From Neptunicoccus sediminis (GTDB lineage: Bacteria; Pseudomonadota; Alphaproteobacteria; Rhodobacterales; Rhodobacteraceae), in NCBI RefSeq assembly GCF_001719615.1, contig NZ_MDVX01000018.1, positions 1 through 64,000 of the forward strand: a DNA stretch of 64,000 nt, written 5' to 3'. Made by a program: the position numbers and the translations under genes. The first letter of the stretch is position 1; each line of letters opens with the position of its first letter. This document shows positions 34,339-42,135 of the stretch, in pieces. The notes below the pieces were generated by a model. It ran no database searches, was not told where the DNA came from, and saw only the letters and a list, made by a program, of their open reading frames with translations.

Positions 34339-37300
34339 CCACTTCGCAGTTCCGAACGAAGCTCTTGGAGCGTGGCCTTTGCCGAGTTGGATTTTGGTGT
34401 CCAGAGGCCGCGCTCGATGGCTTCGAGCAGCCTTTCGCAGATTTCGCGCAGGGCCGGGGCATTGTGGTCATTGATGAAATCGCGGGTGTCTTCATCCTCG
34501 ATAAAGGCGGCGTGGACCAGATCGAAATGATGCGATTTCACCGCGCCTGTGGTGGCTGAGAAGGCAAACATGTAATCAACCGTGGCGGCGATCTCAAACG
34601 CCCCTTTGTAGCCGTGGCGTTTCACACCGTCGATCCATTTCGGGTTCACCACGCGGGAGCGCACCACACGGGAGATTTCTTCGTCGAGCGTGCGGATGAC
34701 AGGGCGTTCGGGGCGGGAGTGATCGTTGTGATAGATCGGGCGGTCCTGTCCCTGAAGCGTGGAAATTGCCGCCGCTGCGCCGCCTTCGAACTGGTAGTAA
34801 TCATCGGAATCGAGCAGATCGTGTTCGCGGTTGTCCTGATTCTGCACGATGGCTTCGGTTTGGGAGAGGCGCGTTTTCAACGCTTCCTTGGCGCGGGTGC
34901 CTTCGGTTTTTGCGCCATAGGCATAGCCGCCCCATTCAAGATAGGCTTCACCCAGATCGGCTTTGTCTGCCCAGAGCCTTTCGTCGATCATCGCCTGCAA
35001 GCCTGCGCCATAGGCGCCCGGTTTAGAACCGAAGACGCGGAAGGCGGCTTCCTCGGTGGCCTCGTCGCGCAGGCGGGCGGCGGCGGGGTTCTGATCGGCG
35101 GGTTCGTCCAATGCCATCACCGCGCGAGCTGCGGAATCCACCAGTGCCATTTGCTGCGGGAAGGCATCGCGGAAGAAGCCCGAGACCCGCAGTGTAACAT
35201 CGACGCGGGGACGGCCAAGCACGGATAGCGGCAGGATTTCAAATCCGGTCACGCGGCGGTTTGCGCTGTCCCATTGGGGTTTGACCCCCATCAGCGCCAG
35301 TGCTTGTGCGATGTCGTCGCCACCGGTGCGCATGTTGGCGGTGCCCCATGCGGTGATCAGCAGGGTACGGGGCCAGTCACCAAAGTCTTGCAGGTGGCGT
35401 TCAATCAGCAGGTTGGCGGATTTCCAGCCGAGCTTCCATGCGGTGGGCGTGGGCACGGCGCGGGAATCCACCGAGAAAAAGTTGCGTCCCGTAGGCAGGA
35501 CGTCCATCCGGCCCCGTGTCGGTGCGCCAGAGGGGGCAGGGGCGACGAACCGACCGCTTAGTGCTGTAAGCAGGCCCTCTGTTTCGGCAGGGCCACAGGC
35601 GCGGACGGTGGGGCGGATGTGGGTTTCGATATGGGCAATGACTTTGGCCGTGGTTGGCAGGCCCGTGACATCTGCGCCCGTGATCAGGCGGGTTGCGAGC
35701 AGTTCGATACGTTCCACCGTGTCGCCATTCGTGCGCCACGGGCTGTCATCCAGATCGCTTAACTGTTGCGGGCGCGGGCCGTTCCAAGGCTCGGCCATAG
35801 CGCAGTCCAGCGGATCAAAGCCGAGGGTCAGGTCAGTCGCAATCGCCCGTTGCAGCGACGCATCCCCGCCGGTTCCATCGCCGCGGGGCACGCGGGCCAG
35901 TGCTGCGATCAGGTCGGTTTCCAGCCGGTCGGTGGGGGAGGCGCCGAAAATGTGCAATCCATCGCGAATCTGGGATTCTTTCAGTTCGCACAGGTATTCG
36001 TCCAGTTTGGCGAGGTCGTTTTCCTCATCCCCAGAGGTCATGCCTGCGTCCGTGTCGATGCCGGTGGCCGAAGTCAGGGCCAGAATTTCGCGGCGCAGAT
36101 GGGTCAGGCGGCGGGGATCGACCCCTGCGGCCTCATAGTATTCATCAACGAGGGCTTCAAGATCGCGCAGCGGGCCGTAGGTTTCGGCGCGGGTCAGGGG
36201 CGGTGTCAGATGGTCGATAATAACCGCCTGTGCTCGGCGCTTGGCCTGTGTGCCTTCTCCTGGATCATTGACGATGAACGGGTAGATATGGGGCATCGGG
36301 CCGAGGATCGCCTCTGGCAGACAGGTTTCAGACAGGGCCAGCGCCTTGCCCGGAAGCCATTCAAGGTTGCCGTGTTTGCCCATATGCACGATCGCATCGG
36401 CGCGAAACTGGTTGCGTAGGTAAAAGTAGAAGGCGAGATAGTTATGCGGCGGCACCAGATCGGGGGAGTGGTAGGTATCGGTCGGGTCGATGTTGTAACC
36501 GCGTGCGGGTTGCATGCCCACCACTGCGTTGCCGAAGTGGAAAATCGACAGGGCGAAATGCCCGCAGTCGAGTTCTCCGGCGGTGTAGAACGGGTCGGCT
36601 TCGGGTTTGCCCCAGCGGTCCTCGATTTGTGCCCGCACATCGTAGGGCAGTTGGGCATAGGCGATCTGGTAGTCTGCCATCGACATTTCCACGCCGCCCG
36701 TCCGGTCTGCGCGGTCGGTCAGCCAGTTTGTCGGGCCCGCCATGATCTGCGTCATCAGCGCATCGCTGTCTTCGGGGATGTTGCGGATGGTATAGCCTGC
36801 ACTGTCGAGCGACTTTAGCGCCGCCACTGTGGAGGCAGGAGTGTCGAGGCCGACGCCATTGGCCAGCCGGCCGTCTTTGTTCGGGTAATTCGCAAGGATC
36901 AGGGCAGCGCGGCGGTCCTGTGTCGGGGTGTGGCGCAGGCTGGCCCAGTTTTTCGCCAGTTCGGCCACAAATTCTATCCGGTCCCCGACCGCGCGGTAGG
37001 TGGCAATGGGGCATTCGGTGGCTTCGTCAAAATAGGCTTCGCCCTTGAAGGACACGGCGCGGGAGAGAATGCGACCGTCCACTTCGGGCAGGGCAACGTT
37101 CATGGCGATGTCGCGGGCCGACAGCCCGTTCAGACCGGAGGCCCAGCTTTCTTCGGAAGCGCCCGAAAGGACCACCTGAAACACCGGCGCTGCGTTGGCA
37201 AAAGCTGCGGCAAGCGGGTTGGTCGTCGGTGCGTCACCGGCATGGGGGGAGCCGACCGCGAAAGATGTGCAGTTCAGGATCACCGCAGGCGGTGCGGCGG

Positions 37301-38057
37301 TGAAGAGGGATTCAAGCGTTGCGGTTGAGATCGGGTCTTTCAGCGAAGCCACAAAAACCGGCAAGGGGTTGAGACCGGCCCGCAGCAGGGATTTGGTCAG
37401 GCGGTTGATCGGGTGCAGCCCTGCGCCCTGCACCAGCGCGCGGTAAAAGACGAGCGGAACCACCGGGGCATCCGGTGTCCAGCTTTGCTGTAGGGTTGCG
37501 AGGTCGGCAATGCCTGCACCCGGCCAGTAGATACCAGCCCGCAGCAGGGGTTTGGCGGGGGCGGGTTTTTCGCTGCCCTGTACCATCGCATTGGCGTAGG
37601 AGAGGAAGTTGGCGTTATTCTCGGGGCCGCCTTCGACCATATAGGCCCAGAGGTTTTCCCAATCCTCGCGCGGGACGGTTGAGAGCCGCCAGAGGTCCTC
37701 GTCCGGTTTGTCATCTCCGGGGAGCGCGGCAAAGGGAATGCCCTGCTGCCCGAGGTGTATGGCGTATTGTTCCAGCCCATATTTCCAGTAGCCTGTACCG
37801 CCAAGGCATCGCGCAATGACCAGTCTGGATTTTGTTGCACAGTTTTCGATGTGCAGGTCCACAGACATCGGGTGTTGCAGGTGGGTCAGATTGGCCAGCC
37901 GCAGGGTCGGGGCGTCGGCCAGTTCTGCACGTGCTTCCGACAGGCCGGCCAGTTCGGTATCAGCGGCAGAGATGAACACCACATCGGCCGGGGTCTGGCC
38001 CAGATCTACGGGTTCATTGTCGTCAATCGTGCCGGGCTGGGCGTTCAATAGGTGCAT
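34329..38057 (-). CDS. cobN: Cobaltochelatase subunit CobN
   Basis: A 1242-residue large subunit of aerobic cobaltochelatase, which inserts Co into hydrogenobyrinate a,c-diamide. Typical CobN/ChlH stretches are visible: MGKHGNLEWLPGKALALSE, ARGYNIDPTDTYHSPDLVPPHNYLAFY and the C-terminal WGGYAYGAKTEG followed by EISRVVRSRVVNPKWIDG. CobS and CobT partners are outside the window. It is the last gene of a cobW-GNAT-cobN strand group, with 72 bp between cobN's start and the GNAT stop. Confidence 0.95.
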   Translation of the reverse strand: MHLLNAQPGTIDDNEPVDLGQTPADVVFISAADTELAGLSEARAELADAPTLRLANLTHLQHPMSVDLHIENCATKSRLVIARCLGGTGYWKYGLEQYAIHLGQQGIPFAALPGDDKPDEDLWRLSTVPREDWENLWAYMVEGGPENNANFLSYANAMVQGSEKPAPAKPLLRAGIYWPGAGIADLATLQQSWTPDAPVVPLVFYRALVQGAGLHPINRLTKSLLRAGLNPLPVFVASLKDPISTATLESLFTAAPPAVILNCTSFAVGSPHAGDAPTTNPLAAAFANAAPVFQVVLSGASEESWASGLNGLSARDIAMNVALPEVDGRILSRAVSFKGEAYFDEATECPIATYRAVGDRIEFVAELAKNWASLRHTPTQDRRAALILANYPNKDGRLANGVGLDTPASTVAALKSLDSAGYTIRNIPEDSDALMTQIMAGPTNWLTDRADRTGGVEMSMADYQIAYAQLPYDVRAQIEDRWGKPEADPFYTAGELDCGHFALSIFHFGNAVVGMQPARGYNIDPTDTYHSPDLVPPHNYLAFYFYLRNQFRADAIVHMGKHGNLEWLPGKALALSETCLPEAILGPMPHIYPFIVNDPGEGTQAKRRAQAVIIDHLTPPLTRAETYGPLRDLEALVDEYYEAAGVDPRRLTHLRREILALTSATGIDTDAGMTSGDEENDLAKLDEYLCELKESQIRDGLHIFGASPTDRLETDLIAALARVPRGDGTGGDASLQRAIATDLTLGFDPLDCAMAEPWNGPRPQQLSDLDDSPWRTNGDTVERIELLATRLITGADVTGLPTTAKVIAHIETHIRPTVRACGPAETEGLLTALSGRFVAPAPSGAPTRGRMDVLPTGRNFFSVDSRAVPTPTAWKLGWKSANLLIERHLQDFGDWPRTLLITAWGTANMRTGGDDIAQALALMGVKPQWDSANRRVTGFEILPLSVLGRPRVDVTLRVSGFFRDAFPQQMALVDSAARAVMALDEPADQNPAAARLRDEATEEAAFRVFGSKPGAYGAGLQAMIDERLWADKADLGEAYLEWGGYAYGAKTEGTRAKEALKTRLSQTEAIVQNQDNREHDLLDSDDYYQFEGGAAAAISTLQGQDRPIYHNDHSRPERPVIRTLDEEISRVVRSRVVNPKWIDGVKRHGYKGAFEIAATVDYMFAFSATTGAVKSHHFDLVHAAFIEDEDTRDFINDHNAPALREICERLLEAIERGLWTPKSNSAKATLQELRSELRSGQR

Positions 38058-38092
38058 ATCGGGCAGGGCCTGTGTTTGGCGCGGGGGCCGGA

Positions 38093-38118
38093 TTTGAGTA
38101 TTTGTGGAACATTGAAGC
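38093..38118 (-). repeat. 26-nt 3'-UTR element, copy C
   Basis: TTTGAGTATTT, variable GT, GGAACATTGAAGC on the plus strand. It lies 11 nt after the stop of the minus-strand GNAT gene and before cobN. It has the same orientation and position relative to a stop codon as copies A and B. Confidence 0.75.
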
Positions 38119-38129
38119 GGGAGAGCCGC

Positions 38130-38582
38130 TTAAACTTTGCGTTCCATGAAGAGGCTGGCGGGGTGGTCGGGATAGTCGCCAAAGGGTCCGCAATAGGTAA
38201 ACCCGTGCTTCTGGTAGAGCTTTTGTGCAGCGGTCAGCGTATCCCCCGTTTCAAGCCGGACCAGTGGCAGGTTCTGGCTCCGCGCGATTTTGACCAGTTC
38301 CGAGACGAGCGCATCGGCGGCACCTTTGCCGCGGGCCTCCGGGGTGGTGAACATGGACTTGAGTTCGCCGTAGCCGCCCTTGTTGGCCAGCGCCCCGCAG
38401 CCGATGGTGTCGGTGCCGTCCTTTACCACCAGAAAGGTGATTTGCGGCGTGCAAAGATCGTCGATTTCCAGATAATGGCAGCTCTCGGCGGGGAAGAGTT
38501 CGTTCATTAATGCGTGGCTGGCCTGAAGCAAACGGGTTGCTTCAGGGCTGCGGGGATCGCCTTTTAGAACGGTGAGGCTCAT
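38130..38582 (-). CDS. GNAT family N-acetyltransferase
   Basis: A 150-residue GNAT protein. The acetyl-CoA loop is in ELKSMFTTPEARGKGAADALVSEL (Q/RxxGxG/A type) and the beta-bulge region is ITFLVVKDGTDTIGCGAL. It ends GFTYCGPFGDYPDHPASLFMERK, common in acetyltransferases of the PhnO/YjgM kind acting on small substrates. Its start overlaps cobW by 4 bp (ATGA), so it is translationally coupled within a cobalamin operon. Whether it acts on a corrinoid, the metallochaperone or something unrelated cannot be told. Confidence 0.87.
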   Translation of the reverse strand: MSLTVLKGDPRSPEATRLLQASHALMNELFPAESCHYLEIDDLCTPQITFLVVKDGTDTIGCGALANKGGYGELKSMFTTPEARGKGAADALVSELVKIARSQNLPLVRLETGDTLTAAQKLYQKHGFTYCGPFGDYPDHPASLFMERKV

Positions 38583-39670
38583 GCGTTGAGGGCCGTGGTG
38601 ATGGCCGCCTGATCGAGACCGGATTCACCGATCACCACAAGGCGGGTTGTGCGGGTTTCTTGGGCCGTGAAGGGACGGTCGAAATAGGTGTCCACACGGG
38701 GACCAACCGCCTGAAGGGTCAGGCGCATCGGTTTTCCCGACACTGCAGCAAACCCTTTGAGGCGCAGGATGTCGTGCTGGCGGATCACATCGGCAACCTG
38801 CTTGGCAAAGGCGCTAGGGTCGGTGATTTCGGCCCGCTCAACCACGAAGGATTCAAACTCGTCGTGACCGTGGCTGTGCTCGTGGCTGTGCGCATGATCG
38901 TGGTGGTGATCGTCGTCATGATGGTCGTCTTCATCGTGATGGTGATGGTGGTGGATTTCGTGACGGGCGTCGAGGTCGTCCTCTGCGCCGATCCCCTGAC
39001 CGAGCAACACGTCAACGGGCAGCGCACCCATAGAGGCTTTGACCACCTGCACGCCGTCGCGACTCTCGGATTTCAATTTGGTCACAAGGCTGGCGGATTC
39101 ATCGTCGGACAGCAGGTCGGACTTATTCACAACGATCATATCGGCACAAGCGATCTGGTCTTCGAACAATTCGGACAGCGGGGTTTCGTGATCAAGGTTT
39201 TCATCCATTGCGCGCTGCGCATCCACCGCCGCCACGTTATGGGCGAAACGGCCTTCGGTTACGGCTTTGCCGTCGACTACAGTCACAACACCGTCAACCG
39301 TCACACGTGTGCGGATTTCCGGCCAGTTAAAGGCGCGGACCAGCGGTTGGGGCAGGGCAAGGCCGGAGGTCTCGATCACGATATGATCGGGGGCGTTTTC
39401 ACGCTCCAGCAGCTTTTCCATCGTGGGAATGAAATCATCGGCCACGGTGCAGCAGATACAGCCATTGGACAGTTCCATCACATCGTCTTCGGTGCAGGTT
39501 TCATCGCCGCAGCCTTTGAGGATGTCTCCGTCCACGCCAAGATCGCCAAATTCGTTGATGATCAGCGCGATGCGTTTGCCATTGGCGTTTTGCAGCATGT
39601 GGCGGATGAGGGTTGTTTTGCCTGCGCCCAGAAAACCTGTGACGACTGTGGCGGGGATTTTAGCGGGCAT
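38579..39670 (-). CDS. cobW: CobW family GTP-dependent metallochaperone
   Basis: A 363-residue G3E GTPase. Walker A is GFLGAGKTT (12-20), the metal site CICC occupies residues 71-74 (NGCICCTV), and the guanine motif is NKSD. A long His/Asp-rich stretch (about 235-275) could store or sense metal. A CobW_C domain follows. CobW proteins deliver Co(II) for cobalamin synthesis; the link to cobN in the same operon supports that over Zn-type COG0523 roles. It is divergent from a DUF1636 gene. Confidence 0.93.
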   Translation of the reverse strand: MPAKIPATVVTGFLGAGKTTLIRHMLQNANGKRIALIINEFGDLGVDGDILKGCGDETCTEDDVMELSNGCICCTVADDFIPTMEKLLERENAPDHIVIETSGLALPQPLVRAFNWPEIRTRVTVDGVVTVVDGKAVTEGRFAHNVAAVDAQRAMDENLDHETPLSELFEDQIACADMIVVNKSDLLSDDESASLVTKLKSESRDGVQVVKASMGALPVDVLLGQGIGAEDDLDARHEIHHHHHHDEDDHHDDDHHHDHAHSHEHSHGHDEFESFVVERAEITDPSAFAKQVADVIRQHDILRLKGFAAVSGKPMRLTLQAVGPRVDTYFDRPFTAQETRTTRLVVIGESGLDQAAITTALNA

Positions 39671-39746
39671 GGAATGATCCGTTGTTGTTGGTGAATGGGG
39701 TTTGCGCTATGCGACGTCGGGAACGGGTCTAACGCGGGAGAGTGCT

Positions 39747-40097
39747 GTGCGCCATAGGGTGATTGTTTGCGCCACGTGCCGGAACAAGGGCGAGGCGGAT
39801 TTTGCCGGACCGGAACTGGCCAAAGCGCTGCGGGACAGTTTTGCAGCGGACCCTTTGTTGCAGGATTTTACGGTGGAAACCCATGACTGCCTGTCCGCCT
39901 GTGCCAAACCGAACAGCCTGTCATTCAGGGCAGACGGCAAAGCGGCGTATCTGTTTGCGGGGGTCGATCCCGTGGCGGATCGCAGCGATATTGCGGCTTT
40001 TGCGCGACTGTATGCACAATCTGGCGATGGCTGGATTGAGGATGCGCGGCCCGCAGGCCGGTTGCGGTTCTGTCTGATCGGGCGAATACCGGCGTAG
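39747..40097 (+). CDS. DUF1636 family metal-binding-like protein
   Basis: A 116-residue protein with ferredoxin/thioredoxin-like cysteines: CATCRNKGE near the N-terminus and CLSACAKPNS in the middle, four Cys in all, as in DUF1636. The GTG at 39747 with GGGAGAG 4-5 nt upstream starts the conserved part; a TTG at 39702 would add 15 residues with no site. DUF1636 genes are often in cobalamin clusters, as here beside cobW. The reaction is unknown; a redox or metal-binding function is inferred. Confidence 0.8.
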   Translation: MRHRVIVCATCRNKGEADFAGPELAKALRDSFAADPLLQDFTVETHDCLSACAKPNSLSFRADGKAAYLFAGVDPVADRSDIAAFARLYAQSGDGWIEDARPAGRLRFCLIGRIPA

Positions 40098-40131
40098 GCT
40101 CCACCTGTCGGGGTTGGGCATGTCAGCGGGC

Positions 40132-40614
40132 TCATGGGGCGTTAACTTGCAATTCGACCCGCACGGGTTGGCCGTTGACGTGGATCGGGCTGTGTGAATT
40201 GGCGTTTAGCTCTACGGCAATTACGTGATCCCCCGGTGTCAGATCGTCAAGGTGGAACCAGTTGCCGTAAAGCCGCGCGCGTTTTACGCCGTCCACATAA
40301 ATATGCGCATGGCCGGTGTTGGGGGTATCCGCTGCGTTCACAGCATCCGGCGTGAAGGTGAAGTTCTGCGTTGTCAGTTCCAGATTGAAGCCTGAAACAG
40401 AATCGGGATGCAGCACCGCGCCAAGTGTCGGGGCCGTGCCGTCATCCGCCACGCTAAGAGCCTGCATCGCGCTGTGATCATGCGCTCCGGTCGCGCCGTG
40501 GCCGGTGGCATGGTCGTGCCCGTCCAATGTGATCCCCTGGGACGCCGCCCAGAGGAACCCGATGCCTGTTCCAAAGAACAGGCCAATGACGAGAAAGGCA
40601 ATCGGATTGCGCAT
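40132..40614 (-). CDS. His-rich exported protein of unknown function in the cbt operon
   Basis: A 160-residue protein with an N-terminal signal anchor (about 5-24), then a His-rich linker (about 32-48; HDHATGHGATGAHDHSAM). A C-terminal beta-rich domain has GHAHIYVDGVKRARLYGNWF and ELNANSHSPIHVNGQPV. I do not recognise a named family. It starts 3 nt after the cbtA stop with AAGGAAG upstream, so it is cotranscribed with cbtB-cbtA under the cobalamin riboswitch. A periplasmic cobalt-binding accessory to CbtAB is the simplest inference; a cupredoxin-like metal protein is an alternative. Confidence 0.75.
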   Translation of the reverse strand: MRNPIAFLVIGLFFGTGIGFLWAASQGITLDGHDHATGHGATGAHDHSAMQALSVADDGTAPTLGAVLHPDSVSGFNLELTTQNFTFTPDAVNAADTPNTGHAHIYVDGVKRARLYGNWFHLDDLTPGDHVIAVELNANSHSPIHVNGQPVRVELQVNAP

Positions 40615-40617
40615 GGC

Positions 40618-41295
40618 TCAGGCTTCCTTGTTCCAGAAATAGCCTGCGAGCATGCCAAGGATTGACCAGCTTGCCAAGCCCACGCCAAGCGCACGGGCTG
40701 CGAAATGTGCGGCGATTTCAGGGGGCACAGGACCGGTGAAAACATCCGGTTCGGGGGCGCCGATGATATGAGGCACCGCAAGACAGAGCAGTGCCACCGC
40801 CCAGATTACCGGAGATCTTCCAAAGGCCACCAGCCACAGGCCAAGCGCGCTGAGCGCAACCGTGCCAAACCACCAGACCTGCCGTGCAGCCACATCCGCA
40901 GCAGCGGCACCGGGCAGTTCGGGGGGCAGACCCATCGCAGGGGCCAGTTGAACAGCAACGAAGCCGGCGATGCCCCAGAGAATACCCCTGCGCGGTGTGA
41001 TTTCGTGGCCCTGTTCGCTGGCGAGTGCGATGCCAGCCACCAGCAGGAACGCATAGCCGGTGTAGATCACGGCGGTGAACAGGACGCTCAGCCCGTCGCG
41101 CAGGGGATCAAAGCCCGGCAGTTCCGTATGGGCAGGGGTTCCGGCACCCGATGTGCCGAAATGCTGCATCACGCCGCTTTCAAACAGTTCGGAGTGGAGC
41201 AGGAGGGGTTGGACAAGCAGGAACTGCAACAGGGCAGCGGCGAAAGCAGTGATAAATCCGGCGAAAATCGCCGTGGTCAGAATACGGGTCAGCAT
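40618..41295 (-). CDS. cbtA: Cobalt transporter subunit CbtA
   Basis: A 225-residue membrane protein with about six helices. The first helix is the CbtA-type LTTAIFAGFITAFAAALLQF, and LRDGLSVLFTAVIYTGYAFLLVA and GILWGIAGFVAVQLAPAMGLPPELPG are further family hallmarks. CbtA with CbtB is a predicted, B12-regulated cobalt uptake system. It lies about 200 bp after cbtB and 3 nt before the His-rich gene, all behind the cobalamin riboswitch. Confidence 0.9.
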   Translation of the reverse strand: MLTRILTTAIFAGFITAFAAALLQFLLVQPLLLHSELFESGVMQHFGTSGAGTPAHTELPGFDPLRDGLSVLFTAVIYTGYAFLLVAGIALASEQGHEITPRRGILWGIAGFVAVQLAPAMGLPPELPGAAAADVAARQVWWFGTVALSALGLWLVAFGRSPVIWAVALLCLAVPHIIGAPEPDVFTGPVPPEIAAHFAARALGVGLASWSILGMLAGYFWNKEA

Positions 41296-41469
41296 AATAA
41301 ATCCATAGATGCCACAAGGATCGTCCCGCTCGGGATAATCCGCTTGCAGCTGTTACTGGAATCCGCAGACCGGCAGTACGCGCAGGACCAGAGGTTCACC
41401 GCGACGCATACACCGAAAGCCAGTACGCAATTGCGCGCTGGCTATCCTGTCGGATTGATGTTGTGAGTT

Positions 41470-41487
41470 GCGCCGGTGATCCGGCGC
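41470..41487 (-). other. Hairpin between cbtB and cbtA
   Basis: A perfect palindrome GCGCCGG-TGAT-CCGGCGC just beyond the cbtB stop, without a U-tract. It opens a 200-bp spacer that also holds an imperfect dyad (GCCAG, then CGCAATTGCG, then CTGGC, about 41422-41445). It may be a processing or partial termination site that lets cbtB and cbtA differ in level. Confidence 0.5.
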
Positions 41488-41497
41488 CGCTGCACGC

Positions 41498-41680
41498 TTA
41501 GTGGCAGGGAAAGCCGGTGGCGTGACGCACATCATGGGCGGCATCGTGCAATGTGGTCGCCTGCACATGGCCTGCAATTGCGATCAGCCCTGCGCCGACA
41601 AAGGCGGCAAAGGCGATTGCAAGAATGTTGCTGCCAACGCGGGCTTGGGATTTTACTGCGACTTTTGCTTGAGTATTCAT
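41498..41680 (-). CDS. cbtB: Cobalt transporter subunit CbtB
   Basis: A 60-residue protein with one membrane helix (about 16-38) and the CbtB C-terminal metal motif HDAAHDVRHATGFPCH, whose His and Cys residues probably bind cobalt. The ATG at 41680 has AAGGAG 8 nt upstream; the longer frame to 41716 reads into the riboswitch tail. It is the first gene under the cobalamin riboswitch. Confidence 0.92.
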   Translation of the reverse strand: MNTQAKVAVKSQARVGSNILAIAFAAFVGAGLIAIAGHVQATTLHDAAHDVRHATGFPCH

Positions 41681-41724
41681 ATATTGGTCTCCTTGTGCCG
41701 CCACTCCCGACAGCATGGGTTAAG

Positions 41725-41922
41725 GTCCGGTGCCGGGCTGGTCTCCTGACTCGCGGGTCGTAACGATTGTGCGGCCTTCCCGGAAACACCCAGTGGCTTG
41801 TTTGCACATCGCTCTCCGCACACAGTCGCGGGGGCGGTTGTGGCGTCGGGCCCCGGAGTTCGGTCCGCCCTGTCCACATTCCCAATTAATCCCCGACGCT
41901 TCGCGCCTTAGTGGGGAACCTT
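41725..41922 (-). promoter_or_regulatory. Cobalamin (B12) riboswitch
   Basis: On the minus strand the order of conserved elements is GATTAATTGGGAATG, AAGCCACTGGGTGTTTC, CGGGAAGGC and the B12 box GAGTCAGGAGACC followed by AGCCC. It ends about 45 nt before the cbtB start. High cobalamin should shut off the cbtB-cbtA-His-rich gene operon, probably by hiding the ribosome-binding site, as there is no obvious terminator. Confidence 0.95.
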
Positions 41923-42135
41923 GCCCTTTCTTTTTGACCGCAATCGGGGGGGCAGGTCAAGCTGCTTTGCGACAGGATGGACGAAAGCTGCGGCAGCCCG
42001 CGCCATACCGGTCCCGCATTGGCAATATATTGTGGATAACTTTGACGGGCGGCCCAAATGCAGGGGAAGGCGGTTGACTCGAAAGCCGCCGTTCCAGATT
42101 TTGGCGGTTCATAAAGAATCAACAAGGCTGGCCCG

